NCBI RefSeq assembly: GCF_002749975.1
Contig: NZ_PEIG01000007.1
Span: 62,001-126,000, forward strand
DNA length: 64,000 nt
Reading direction: 5' to 3'
From: Gloeocapsopsis sp. IPPAS B-1203
GTDB taxonomy: Bacteria > Cyanobacteriota > Cyanobacteriia > Cyanobacteriales > Chroococcidiopsidaceae
Part shown: piece after piece, positions 35,367 to 44,123 of the stretch
How positions within the stretch are numbered: position 1 is the first letter of the stretch
Layout of the letters: the number at the start of each line of letters is the position of its first letter
Translations under genes and position numbers: made by a program
The notes under the pieces: model-generated
What the model saw: only the letters and a program-made list of their open reading frames with translations
The model's database searches: none
What the model was told of the DNA's origin: nothing

Positions 35367-36584
35367 ATGGATATTTTAGAAAGTGTCAAAATGGCATCAA
35401 AAACGCTGCTAGCAAATAAGCTACGCAGCACGCTCACAATGCTAGGGATTATCATCGGCAATGCGTCGGTGATTGCAATGGTGGGTATTGGTGAAGGTGC
35501 TCAGAGATTTGTTTCTGGACAGTTTGAGTCTTTAGGCACTAACGTATTGTTTATCGTTCCAGGAAACCGTGACGCGCAGCGGACAACTGTTGATTTGCCA
35601 AGAACTTTGGTTTTAGAAGACGCTGAAGCGATCGCCACACAAGTCCCAACCGTCGCCGCAGTTGCACCGCAATTACACTCTCGCGAACTCGTCACCTACC
35701 GTAACCGCAATACATACAGCTTGATGGTGGGAACAAACCCAGACTTTTCTATCGTACGTAGTTTTGATACTGAGCGTGGTAGATTTATCACCGACCTTGA
35801 CGTTAAGCGAAATAACCAAGTTGTTACCTTGGGTGTCGATTTAGCCGAACGCCTCTTTGGAAATCAAGATCCAATTGGTCAGCAGATCAGAATCAGAAAT
35901 GTTAGTTTCTTAGTCATCGGTGTTATGGAGGCGAAAGGCTCAGTCTTAGGGACAAACTATGACGACAGTGCTTACATTCCCATCACCACAATGGCAAGCC
36001 GAATTATCGGTGAGAATTCTCCTTATGGCGTAAACTTAACGTTTATTTCGGTGTCGGCACAAAATGAAGCAAGTGTTGATGCAGCCCAGTTTCAAATTAC
36101 AAACTTGCTACGGTTACGGCACAAGATTACGCGCGAAGATGACTTTAGTGTGGAAAGCCAAAAAGACGTTTTAGAGATTGCAGGAACAGTCACAGGTGCT
36201 TTGACGATTATGTTAGCGGCGATCGCTGGTATTTCCTTGTTAGTAGGTGGTATTGGCGTGATGAATATCATGCTCGTGTCTGTCACTGAAAGAACGCAAG
36301 AAATCGGGCTGCGTAAAGCAATCGGTGCGACTCAGGATGATGTTTTAATTCAGTTTTTGATTGAAGCTGTGATTCTTTCGGCAGCTGGGGGCTTACTCGG
36401 TACAGCCTTAGGAGTTGGTGGCGTCCTTTTGATTGGAGCCTTTACACCGTTTCAAGCTGGAGTTTCACCAATTGCGATCGCCCTTGCGGTTGGTGTTTCT
36501 GGTGGTATTGGCATTATTTTTGGTGTAGTTCCTGCCCGTCGCGCTGCTCAACTCGATCCAATTGTTGCCCTAAGAAGCGCCTAG
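35367..36584 (+). CDS. ABC exporter permease (MacB/DevC-like, FtsX domain)
   Basis: The 405-residue protein starts MDILESVKMASKTLLANKLR, followed by STLTMLGIIIGNASVIAMVG, the usual head of MacB-type permeases. It has one N-terminal and three C-terminal membrane segments with a periplasmic MacB domain between them. GGIGVMNIMLVSVTERTQEI and LRKAIGATQDDVLIQFLIEA form the FtsX signature. The longer frame from 35256 adds 37 residues translated from repeat spacer; I reject that start. Its ATPase partner is encoded separately at 37787. Confidence 0.9.
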   Translation: MDILESVKMASKTLLANKLRSTLTMLGIIIGNASVIAMVGIGEGAQRFVSGQFESLGTNVLFIVPGNRDAQRTTVDLPRTLVLEDAEAIATQVPTVAAVAPQLHSRELVTYRNRNTYSLMVGTNPDFSIVRSFDTERGRFITDLDVKRNNQVVTLGVDLAERLFGNQDPIGQQIRIRNVSFLVIGVMEAKGSVLGTNYDDSAYIPITTMASRIIGENSPYGVNLTFISVSAQNEASVDAAQFQITNLLRLRHKITREDDFSVESQKDVLEIAGTVTGALTIMLAAIAGISLLVGGIGVMNIMLVSVTERTQEIGLRKAIGATQDDVLIQFLIEAVILSAAGGLLGTALGVGGVLLIGAFTPFQAGVSPIAIALAVGVSGGIGIIFGVVPARRAAQLDPIVALRSA

Positions 36585-36639
36585 CCATACAATTCTAGAT
36601 TCTGGATGAGCACTGATTAGTAAATTACTTCAACCTGTG

Positions 36640-37689
36640 ATGGCAAAAAACGATTTCTTACGCAATGTTTGGTACTACGCTTTACCTGGAGGTTCCCTCA
36701 AACGGGGAGCTATGGTGGCAAAGACTTTGCTAGGTGAACCAGTGGTTTTTGCACGTAGCCGTGAAGGTAAAGTGTTTGCGCTACGCAACATCTGCCCCCA
36801 TCGTGCAGTACCGCTAAGCTGTGGGCGGTTCGACGGACAAGAAATTGAGTGTTGTTATCATGGTTGGCGTTTCGATCAAACAGGACGCTGTACTGAGATT
36901 CCCGCCTTAGTTGAAGGCGATCCACTCGATCTCAGTCGCTTTCAAGTTAAGCAGTATCCTGTGCGGGAGGTGCAGGGCAACATCTGGATTTATATGACAT
37001 CCAATGAGCGAAATGCACCGCAGGAGCCAAATATGGAAGTTCCTGTCGTTCCTTTTTTTGGTGACAAATCATCTCAAATGGTCGTCACGCTACATTTCCC
37101 CTGTTATGTGGATCATGCCATTATTGGTTTAATGGACCCAGCGCATCTACCATATGTCCATCGTTCTTGGTGGTGGAAATCAGGGCGATCGCTATTTGAA
37201 GAAGTCAAAGCTTTTGATCCTTCGCCTTATGGCTTTACCATGCGGCGGCATCAAATTCCTAATGTCGCACTGGGCTATCGACTCATTGGTGGTGGTGCAC
37301 CAGAAACTGAAATCTCGTTTCGTCTTCCTGGTGTACGAATTGAACACGTTAGTACAGCACAGCATAATGTCTGTAACCTAACAGCAGTTACTCCCATATC
37401 GGAAACCGAAACAGAGGTGACAACTCTGCTTTATTGGACAACACCCTGGATTACAGCAATTAAACCACTGATTAGACCTTTTGTCCGTGCCTTTCTCGAT
37501 CAAGATCGTCAAGTCGTGATTAAGCAGCAAGAAGGCTTGAAATACGATCCGACTTTACTACTCATTCGCGATGCGGATACTCAAGCACGTTGGTACTATC
37601 AGTTAAAAGCTGAGTTTGCCCGCGCTACAGCCGAAGAACGCCCTTTTAACAACCCAGTCAAAACCCAAGTTCTGCGTTGGCGATCGTAG
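36640..37689 (+). CDS. Rieske non-heme iron oxygenase, alpha subunit
   Basis: The 349-residue protein has a Rieske motif, C52-x-H54 and C71-x2-H74, in ICPHRAVPLSCG and CCYHGWRFD. The mononuclear iron site is visible as D166-x2-H169-x4-H174 in MDPAHLPYVH. Such enzymes hydroxylate or demethylate aromatic rings or lipids using a separate reductase; none is encoded here. It lies between the exporter permease and ATPase genes on the same strand, so it may modify the exported compound. PAO- and vanillate-demethylase-like enzymes share the architecture. I start at ATG 36640 rather than the adjacent GTG. Confidence 0.88.
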   Translation: MAKNDFLRNVWYYALPGGSLKRGAMVAKTLLGEPVVFARSREGKVFALRNICPHRAVPLSCGRFDGQEIECCYHGWRFDQTGRCTEIPALVEGDPLDLSRFQVKQYPVREVQGNIWIYMTSNERNAPQEPNMEVPVVPFFGDKSSQMVVTLHFPCYVDHAIIGLMDPAHLPYVHRSWWWKSGRSLFEEVKAFDPSPYGFTMRRHQIPNVALGYRLIGGGAPETEISFRLPGVRIEHVSTAQHNVCNLTAVTPISETETEVTTLLYWTTPWITAIKPLIRPFVRAFLDQDRQVVIKQQEGLKYDPTLLLIRDADTQARWYYQLKAEFARATAEERPFNNPVKTQVLRWRS

Positions 37690-37786
37690 GCAATAAAAGG
37701 GGCAAGGAAATGGAGAACAGTTTTACCAATTTTGATTTTGAGAAGATTTCAACTCATTAATCTAGCGTTTAGGATAAGTACTCTGC

Positions 37787-38560
37787 ATGGAACACTACTC
37801 CTCACACTCTCCTATAGGAATTGCCCAGCGTGATGACGATGCTGTAGCAACTACGATAGTACGCCTAGAAAATGTCTTTAAGATCTATGGTGCTGGAGAA
37901 ACTGAAGTGCAAGCATTAGCAGATGTTAGTTTGACCGTAGAACAAGGTGAGTATTGCGCGATCATGGGTGCGTCAGGCTCTGGCAAATCAACAGCGATGA
38001 ATATTATCGGCTGTCTCGATCGCCCAACTAAAGGTCACTACTACTTAGATGGCGTTGACGTTGCAAATTTAAATGATACCGAGTTAGCGCACATCCGCAA
38101 CCGTAAAATTGGATTTGTCTTTCAACAATTTCACTTACTCCCTCAATCAACAGCCCTAGAAAACGTTATGCTACCGATGGTTTATGCAGGGATTTCAACA
38201 TCAGAAAGACGCGATCGCGCAACTGTTGCTTTACAACGTGTTGGCTTAGGAAATCGCCTGAATAATCGACCAAATCAGCTTTCTGGTGGACAACAGCAAC
38301 GAGTTGCGATCGCAAGAGCAATTGTCAATCAACCCGTGCTACTGCTTGCAGATGAACCTACAGGCGCACTCGACTCGAAAACAACTCAAGAAGTCTTAGA
38401 AATTTTTGGCGAACTCAATGTCAGTGGGATCACGATTGTCATGGTAACGCATGAACCTGATGTCGCTCGTAAAACTCAACGCATTGTCTGGTTTAAAGAT
38501 GGTCAAGTTATTCACTCCCACCTGACTCCATCTGATATTAATAGAGTGGCAACATCCTAG
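37787..38560 (+). CDS. ABC exporter ATPase (MacB/LolD/DevA-like)
   Basis: The 257-residue protein has Walker A GASGSGKST, Q-loop VFQQFHLLPQ, signature LSGGQQQRVAIARA, Walker B LLLADEPTGALD and the switch MVTHEPDVA. The pattern is that of lipoprotein and MacB-type export ATPases. It completes the exporter with the adaptor at 33793 and permease at 35367. About 30 residues of unrelated sequence precede the domain. Confidence 0.92.
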   Translation: MEHYSSHSPIGIAQRDDDAVATTIVRLENVFKIYGAGETEVQALADVSLTVEQGEYCAIMGASGSGKSTAMNIIGCLDRPTKGHYYLDGVDVANLNDTELAHIRNRKIGFVFQQFHLLPQSTALENVMLPMVYAGISTSERRDRATVALQRVGLGNRLNNRPNQLSGGQQQRVAIARAIVNQPVLLLADEPTGALDSKTTQEVLEIFGELNVSGITIVMVTHEPDVARKTQRIVWFKDGQVIHSHLTPSDINRVATS

Positions 38561-38585
38561 ACAAGAAGTCAAGTTTAGGGTTATT

Positions 38586-38684
38586 TCCTAACCCCTGTTG
38601 TTAATCGACATCAGTGAACCACCCTGCGGGAAGCCGCTTCACGTCTACGTTTGCTTAACCGCGACTAAAGTCGCCAAGCGATCG
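38586..38684. repeat. Dispersed repeat with hairpin
   Basis: This spacer between convergent genes contains a hairpin GCGACT-AA-AGTCGC (near 38661-38674) and a string CTGCGGGAAGCCGCTTCACG, typical of dispersed palindromic repeats in cyanobacteria. It may also end transcription from one or both sides. Confidence 0.55.
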
Positions 38685-38686
38685 CG

Positions 38687-39736
38687 TTAGTGTAAAACCG
38701 CTAGAGATCCAGCGATCGCTGAGGCAGATGCAGAAAAAAATATTGTGCCAAATAACCACCAAGCCGCAGTTTTTGCAACTTTTTGAGCAGCTTCTGCTTG
38801 TTGTTGGGCTTGTTGTTTGCGAGTAGCTTCGATCAATTGTTCTAGCTTAGGAGTTAATTGACTAGGCTGTGATTCTAATTGCGCAGACTTGAGTTCATCT
38901 AACAATCCACTGTGAAATCCTTGCAGTTGCTGCTGACTCCAAGCTTGCTGCCAAAAACCTTCCCAAGAGTCTAAAGCCTGACTAATAGATTGTTTTGAGA
39001 ATTCTGTACGGCTATTCACTAAGTCTACAAAAGTTTGACGACCCATTTGTCGCAAATGATTTTCTCTGGCAATAGATTTCATCGCTGGATCAGCAACTAA
39101 TCTTTCAAATTGTTCTCGAATTTCTTCGCGATCTGCCTCTGGCAACTGTAACTTTTTGAGATAGTTGTCGATTGCCTCGCGGCGACTGATTGCATCTACC
39201 GCTAAGCTTAACTCTTGTCTAATAACAGTAGCAGCAGTTTCTGCTGTGGAAACAAGCTGCTCGCTAACATTTTTAGCACCAATAGCTATTGCTGCTGTTC
39301 CTACAATACCTTGCAAACCCGAAGTTGCTGTTTTAAGAAGTGTACCAATGACAGAGCTGACAGTGGTTGAACTAACCCAGATAAGTAACGATAAGTAAGC
39401 TGCCCAAATAATCAGCCCAAGAATTGCTCCTAAGAACTGATCGCGTGTGAAGCTGAGTTTGACTGCCAAAAAACAAGCTGCGAATAGTGTAATGCTGATA
39501 GTTCCTAAAGTCCTCAGCCCAACTACCATGCCAATCTTATCTATCTTGTTGTCTATGCTTGAGTCATCCTTAACATCAGAATCTAACGCTGTTGAGTCTG
39601 AATAGGAAATTCCTAAAGCAATGAAGAAATTACTTAGCAATATTTGAAAGGCAAAAGCTAGTAACACTCCCGCAATTAAAACTAAAAAACCTTGTGAACC
39701 AGAAAAGTTAGATAAGTTATATTCAGAAGTCGTCAT
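38687..39736 (-). CDS. Unknown membrane protein with coiled-coil region
   Basis: The 349-residue protein has membrane segments near 15-40, 70-92, 98-120, 125-150 and 325-345. Between the last two lies a soluble helical part (about 155-320) rich in Gln and Glu, with RREAIDNYLKKLQLPEADREE and TRKQQAQQQAEAAQKVAK. I do not recognise it as a named family. It neighbours a helical carotenoid protein gene on the same strand, 91 bases downstream of it, but a functional link is only a guess. Confidence 0.55.
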   Translation of the reverse strand: MTTSEYNLSNFSGSQGFLVLIAGVLLAFAFQILLSNFFIALGISYSDSTALDSDVKDDSSIDNKIDKIGMVVGLRTLGTISITLFAACFLAVKLSFTRDQFLGAILGLIIWAAYLSLLIWVSSTTVSSVIGTLLKTATSGLQGIVGTAAIAIGAKNVSEQLVSTAETAATVIRQELSLAVDAISRREAIDNYLKKLQLPEADREEIREQFERLVADPAMKSIARENHLRQMGRQTFVDLVNSRTEFSKQSISQALDSWEGFWQQAWSQQQLQGFHSGLLDELKSAQLESQPSQLTPKLEQLIEATRKQQAQQQAEAAQKVAKTAAWWLFGTIFFSASASAIAGSLAVLH

Positions 39737-39827
39737 CTGTTCGTAATGTTTTCAAATACAAGCTAAGCCCGTGTCAGCGGGCTTAAGCTCAAACGCAATT
39801 ACTAGTTGTGACTTAAATCTCACTAGT

Positions 39828-40358
39828 TTAAAGGCTTGATGTTTTTCCAGTTTGTGCTTGAGTTTCAATTGGTTTAACGTCGGTGTAACCCATTTGGCTA
39901 GCAATTGTTCGGAAAATTGAAATTTGATCGTCAAAATCAAGCCCTTCAATTTGCGACAACAAGCTGTTAATAGCTTCAGTTGGTTGATAGTCATTAGGCA
40001 TTCCTACTACACTATCGCCCATAGCTTGTGCCCAAGCATACCAAACCATCAATTGATTGTTTTCTTTCAATGCACCGTAAGCACGTGAATATTCTGACTC
40101 CTCTCGGTTTACAATTTGCCGCATAACAGCAAGTTGCTCGTTATCCGATAACTTATAGTAGTCTCCTAGCAGCATTGGTGCTAATTCTGGATCAGTTGCG
40201 GCTGGCGCAGCGGGAGTAATAGAGCTACCCATTTTCTGATAAACCAAGTAAAACCAAGCTAGTTTTGCATCAGTTTCTAACCCATCGAAAGCTTGAACAA
40301 CTTTTTGTGTTTCATCACTCAATGCTTGGGGCTGATTGGTATTTGGGCTAGAAGTCAT
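39828..40358 (-). CDS. Helical carotenoid protein (OCP N-terminal-domain paralogue)
   Basis: The 176-residue protein is homologous to the all-helical N-terminal domain of OCP: AWFYLVYQKMGSSITPAAPAA, NEQLAVMRQIVNREE, MVWYAWAQAMG, and DDQISIFRTIASQMG. Aromatic residues expected to contact the carotenoid include W35, Y40 and W106. There is no C-terminal sensor domain. Family members carry a ketocarotenoid and quench singlet oxygen or phycobilisomes. It is more divergent than the paralogue at 42979, so it may be a different clade. TGGAGA precedes the ATG. Confidence 0.88.
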   Translation of the reverse strand: MTSSPNTNQPQALSDETQKVVQAFDGLETDAKLAWFYLVYQKMGSSITPAAPAATDPELAPMLLGDYYKLSDNEQLAVMRQIVNREESEYSRAYGALKENNQLMVWYAWAQAMGDSVVGMPNDYQPTEAINSLLSQIEGLDFDDQISIFRTIASQMGYTDVKPIETQAQTGKTSSL

Positions 40359-40572
40359 AGCTTATCTCCAGAGAAAACGTTCTAATTATCAGGAGTATCA
40401 AAGTTTGCAACTTTAATTCGCCCTCCAAGAGAGAGAGTTTAGTTTTGTGAGTTGTTAATTACGGATACTTCTTAGAACAGAGATACAAGATCTATCTCAA
40501 TGAGGTTATGGCAGTGTAGTCGCCCTCTGATACGATCGCAGCATAAATAAAAAAAATCCATAGGAGACACTT

Positions 40573-40941
40573 ATGGCTGACGAAGAAATCAAACCTAACC
40601 CTGAGCAAGCAACTACTCAAGAAGCACAACTTGCAGCAGAAAACATAGCTGCAGGCAAAGAGAAAGTAACAAATGTAGATTTTGATGCTGATTACGCAGC
40701 TGCTCAGCAAATGAGTGTGAGTGACGTGGATCGTACAGAAGCAGGCGCACAAGCTGCACAAGAAGCAACAGCACCACAATTTGAAGTGTCTCAGCAAGAA
40801 GAAACTCAAACTGAAGCAACCACAGGTAATCCAGATGATTATAAACAAATGGCACAAGACAGTGTAGCTGAATCTGGAACAGAAGTTTCTGACGATCTAA
40901 TCAAGAAAGCTATGGACAAGGGTAAAGCTGGTAATTCATAG
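40573..40941 (+). CDS. Small acidic low-complexity protein
   Basis: This 122-residue protein is Glu-, Ala- and Gln-rich (MADEEIKPNPEQATTQEAQL) and probably disordered in its first two thirds, with a short helical C-terminus (DDLIKKAMDKGKAGNS). AGGAG precedes the ATG by seven bases. No family is recognised. It lies in the gap between the helical carotenoid protein gene (divergent) and the HAD gene (convergent), so it should have its own promoter. Confidence 0.6.
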   Translation: MADEEIKPNPEQATTQEAQLAAENIAAGKEKVTNVDFDADYAAAQQMSVSDVDRTEAGAQAAQEATAPQFEVSQQEETQTEATTGNPDDYKQMAQDSVAESGTEVSDDLIKKAMDKGKAGNS

Positions 40942-41043
40942 TAAATCTTTCTGTCAAACTATATTGATATCACAGCTTATAATCTTTTGCTCAACTACAG
41001 TAAGTTGAGCATTATTTGTTTGTATATAAAAGAGATCATATAG

Positions 41044-41748
41044 CTAGAACTTCAATGTGCCTTGATTACTCAAATCAGAATTTAACTGAATTTCGCTAGA
41101 ATTTAAGGCTATGACTGCTGATAATAATTCTTGTGGTTGATGCACTAAAAAATCTGGGTTCTGTTGTGCTAAAACCTCTGGAGAATTAAATCCCCAAGCC
41201 ACGGCGATCGCCTTAACGTTACTCTTTCTCGCTGCTTCAATATCTCTTGTCTCGTCGCCTATATAAACAATTTGTTCGCGGTTCAGGTCTTCCTGTTTAA
41301 TAAGATTATTAATTACTTTGCTCTTACCGAAAAGAGTTGTTCCTGAGTAAATAAAATCAAATAAGTGTTGCCAATCGTTCTTTTCGAGAAACTCCACAAT
41401 ATTCTCTTTTGAATTAGACGTAATAATTCCCAAGCGATGTCCCATAAAACTTAGCTCGCTCAAGATGTCTGTAATTTCACAGATAGGACTAATATTGTTA
41501 ATTTCCTTGTTAAGTTCTGCCCTAACTTTTCTAATCAGAAAAGGTAGCTTTAAAATTGATATTCCTGAGTGCTTGACAATTTCTCTGGAACTCAATTTTT
41601 TTAGTTGTTCAAGTTCGACTTGAGTTGTTTGTTTATAGCCAAACTCCAATGCCAAACGATTTGTAATATCAACAATAACGTCAATTGTGTTGGCTAATGT
41701 ACCATCAAAATCAAAAATAATCACTTTTGCTGTCATTGTAGGGCGCAT
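41044..41748 (-). CDS. HAD-superfamily phosphatase
   Basis: This 234-residue protein has HAD motif I FDFDGTLAN (D13, D15), motif II ITSN and the acidic motif YIGDETRDIEAARKSN. It resembles phosphoglycolate phosphatase and related Cof/Gph enzymes with a helical cap, but the substrate is unknown. The ATG at codon 5 is an alternative start. It directly follows the queG stop codon, so translation is probably coupled. Confidence 0.85.
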   Translation of the reverse strand: MRPTMTAKVIIFDFDGTLANTIDVIVDITNRLALEFGYKQTTQVELEQLKKLSSREIVKHSGISILKLPFLIRKVRAELNKEINNISPICEITDILSELSFMGHRLGIITSNSKENIVEFLEKNDWQHLFDFIYSGTTLFGKSKVINNLIKQEDLNREQIVYIGDETRDIEAARKSNVKAIAVAWGFNSPEVLAQQNPDFLVHQPQELLSAVIALNSSEIQLNSDLSNQGTLKF

Positions 41749-42693
41749 TTATTGTTGGCTTGTGGACATTCTCGCTGTGCCCTGCAGATTTGCTTTAGCA
41801 TTTCGCCGTAACATTTCTGGTTTAATACGCCGTAGTGCTGAAGCTGGAAATTGCTTGTTCCACTCGGTATCAGAAATCTCAGCAAGTTCTGCTAATGTAG
41901 GGGCAATATTCCAGGGATAAGGCTGAAATTCTGCTACATCTGTTTCTTTAGCAAAACGCTGATTCCAGGGGCAAACGTCTTGGCAGATATCACAACCTGC
42001 AACCCAACCGTTGAGTTGCGATGCTACTGCTTCAGGTAATTTTTCACTCCGATTCTCAATTGTATGATAAGCGATACAACGATTTGCATCTACAACAAAC
42101 GGCTGTGTAATTGCACCTGTCGGACAAGCATCAATACAGCGCGTGCAATTGCCGCAATGTTCTGTGTGAGGGCGATCTGGAGTTAAGTTTAAGTTGGTCA
42201 AGATTTCGCCCAGAAACACCCAAGAACCGTATTCGCGTGTAATCACATTGCCATTCTTGGCAATCCAACCAATCCCTGCTTTCTGTGCCCAGACTTTATC
42301 TTGTACTGGACCTGTATCGGCATAGTATCGTACTTGAATTCCTTGTATTTGTGCTTCTAACCAATGACTCAACAACTTCAGCTTTTTGTGTAAAACTTTA
42401 TGATAATCCCTACCCCAGCCGTAACGGGATAGCTTGGCATATTTAGGATCTAGAGGGCGCTGGTGTGGAGTGTAGTAGTTTAAGGCAACACAAATTAGCG
42501 ATCGCACGTCTGGCATAACTAATTGGATATTTTGTCGCTTAGGGTTTGCCATCCATGCCATATCTGCTTGATACCCAAGTGCTAGCCATGCTTGTAAACG
42601 TTGACTCTCTGTTGCGTCATCGTCAACAGAGGCAATACCGACTCGATGAAACCCTAATTCTAAGGCTTTCTGCTTGATCCAAGACGTATCGAT
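41749..42693 (-). CDS. queG: Epoxyqueuosine reductase QueG, start codon uncertain
   Basis: QueG carries out the last step of queuosine formation in tRNA, using cobalamin and two 4Fe-4S clusters. Both cluster motifs are visible: HCGNCTRCIDACPTGA and GCDICQDVCPWN. The first ATG, 42561, lies after the conserved start; the frame stays open to 42705 and encodes TSWIKQKALELGFHRVGIAS, the expected N-terminus. No ATG, GTG or TTG occurs there in frame. TAGGAGAAGG is upstream, so an ATC at 42693 is a possible unusual start (about 314 residues, a normal length). A base change in the start codon or an assembly error is the alternative. Confidence 0.88.
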   Translation of the reverse strand: MDTSWIKQKALELGFHRVGIASVDDDATESQRLQAWLALGYQADMAWMANPKRQNIQLVMPDVRSLICVALNYYTPHQRPLDPKYAKLSRYGWGRDYHKVLHKKLKLLSHWLEAQIQGIQVRYYADTGPVQDKVWAQKAGIGWIAKNGNVITREYGSWVFLGEILTNLNLTPDRPHTEHCGNCTRCIDACPTGAITQPFVVDANRCIAYHTIENRSEKLPEAVASQLNGWVAGCDICQDVCPWNQRFAKETDVAEFQPYPWNIAPTLAELAEISDTEWNKQFPASALRRIKPEMLRRNAKANLQGTARMSTSQQ

Positions 42694-42978
42694 ATCAACC
42701 TTCTCCTATATCAAAGCCTTACATCCACGCTATCATCTCATACTGTTTTGCTTGCAAGTTGCTACAGATGAGACTAGGAGACGGAAAGAGAAAAGAAATT
42801 GGAGATTGATTCATTTTGCTAATCAATAAAGAGCCAATATTTCCCTGTTCACAAGTTCCCTTGTGCTAGAGTGCAAGCTTTGTTTGTCTGTTTAACATTG
42901 CCTAATAGTTTGATTTGTAAATTTTATTTGCAACTTGTAAAGAAACGTTGCATACTAGAAATCAAGGAGGAGAGATTC

Positions 42979-43542
42979 ATGCATACGAACCAACTCTTGT
43001 CAAGAATCTCCAGAGCAGACATGACATACACAACAGAGTCAGCTTCAACAACTTTCTCTAACCGCTTCGATTCCAGCACTCAGTTCGCTGACGCCGTGCC
43101 TGCCACCGTAGCTTTATTCAAGCGCCTCAGTGTGGACGATCAGCTAGCACTGCTTTGGTATGCGTACACTGAAATGGGAAGCTCAATTACACCTGCAGCC
43201 CCTGGTGCTGCGCGTTTGCAGTTAGCTGAAGGTCTACTAAGTCAGATCAAAAAAATGTCCCATGCTGAGCAGTTGCAGGTCATGCGCGATTTAGCAGCAA
43301 ATAGAAATACTGCAATCAGCCGTGGCTACGGAGTTTTGAGCACAAACACAAAGCTAGCTTTTTGGTACGAACTTTCTGTGCTGATGGAACAAGGCATTGT
43401 TGCCCCAATGCCTCGTGGATACCAACCTTCTTCAGATGTAACAGAAGTTTTACAGGCTATTAAGAGTCTTGATTTTGGTCAACAAATTACAGTGCTTCGT
43501 AACACAGTAGTTGACATGGGGGTCGATCCTTTAGCTGACTAA
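42979..43542 (+). CDS. Helical carotenoid protein, HCP4-like context
   Basis: The 187-residue protein matches the N-terminal domain of OCP: QFADAVPATVALFKRLSVDD, QLALLWYAYTEMGSSITPAA, KLAFWYELSVLMEQGIVAPM and QQITVLRNTVVDMG. W60, Y63 and W129 sit where carotenoid contacts are expected. I start at ATG 42979, ten bases after AAGGAGGAG; a longer frame from 42871 has no such site. The CTDH gene follows on the same strand, as reported for HCP4 in Anabaena PCC 7120. A role in quenching phycobilisomes or singlet oxygen is expected, but the clade needs a tree. Confidence 0.93.
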   Translation: MHTNQLLSRISRADMTYTTESASTTFSNRFDSSTQFADAVPATVALFKRLSVDDQLALLWYAYTEMGSSITPAAPGAARLQLAEGLLSQIKKMSHAEQLQVMRDLAANRNTAISRGYGVLSTNTKLAFWYELSVLMEQGIVAPMPRGYQPSSDVTEVLQAIKSLDFGQQITVLRNTVVDMGVDPLAD

Positions 43543-43599
43543 CTTGACGTAACGTTAATTTTCTTCCCTTTCCATTACTGTTCTCTAATACAATCTTTT

Positions 43600-43631
43600 A
43601 AAAGAGCAGGTTGCTATCCTGTTCTTTTTTT
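43600..43631 (+). terminator. Rho-independent terminator after HCP gene
   Basis: AAAAGAGCAGG pairs with CCTGTTCTTTT (one G-U pair) across a 7-base loop, followed by a run of seven T. It would end the HCP transcript 58 bases after the stop and 31 bases before the CTDH start, so the two genes may be independently expressed. Confidence 0.85.
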
Positions 43632-43662
43632 GTGTCTTACCTTGCTCCTAGACTGCCTGCTT

Positions 43663-44088
43663 ATGAACCCCGATCCCTCTTCAACCCAAGGTTCTATTGA
43701 ACACTCGATGCGTATTGAAGGCATCACTGAGCCAACGATATTAAATTACTTTGAAACTTTAAACGCAGGTAAGTTTGATGAAACAGCCGCATTGTTTGCT
43801 GCTAATGGAACACTCAAAGCACCTTTTGAATCTCCTATTGTCGGGCAAGAGGCGATCGCTGCTTACCTTCATCAAGAAGCACAAGGCATGAGTCTTGCAC
43901 CCACTCAAGGCATCATTGAGCCACAAGACGACGCATTTAAAGTTCAAGTCGCTGGAAAAGTACAAACTTCTTGGTGTGGTGTCAACGTCTCTTGGATATT
44001 TTTACTCAATCAACAACGTGAAATTCTTGCAGCTACGGTAAAACTTCTTGCTTCACCTCAAGAATTACTCAATATTCAGCGCCCTTAA
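43663..44088 (+). CDS. CTDH (OCP C-terminal-domain homologue)
   Basis: The 141-residue protein is homologous to the OCP C-terminal sensor domain (NTF2-like): TEPTILNYFETLNAGKFDE, LKAPFESPIVGQEAIAAYLH, AGKVQTSWCGVNVSWIFLLN and AATVKLLASPQELLNIQ. C105 lies at the position where a conserved cysteine supports dimerisation or redox control of carotenoid release in known CTDH proteins. The start at ATG 43663 replaces a TTG at 43630 that falls in the terminator region. CTDH proteins carry carotenoid and hand it to an HCP apoprotein. Confidence 0.92.
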   Translation: MNPDPSSTQGSIEHSMRIEGITEPTILNYFETLNAGKFDETAALFAANGTLKAPFESPIVGQEAIAAYLHQEAQGMSLAPTQGIIEPQDDAFKVQVAGKVQTSWCGVNVSWIFLLNQQREILAATVKLLASPQELLNIQRP

Positions 44089-44123
44089 AGCTGATGAAAT
44101 AATCAGCTTACATTTTTCTGTTC

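Noticed and set aside
40492-40857. 121-codon minus-strand frame opposite the small acidic protein
   Set aside because: It is rich in Cys, Phe and Leu, as expected from the complement of Glu/Gln/Ala codons; the plus-strand gene has a good ribosome-binding site.
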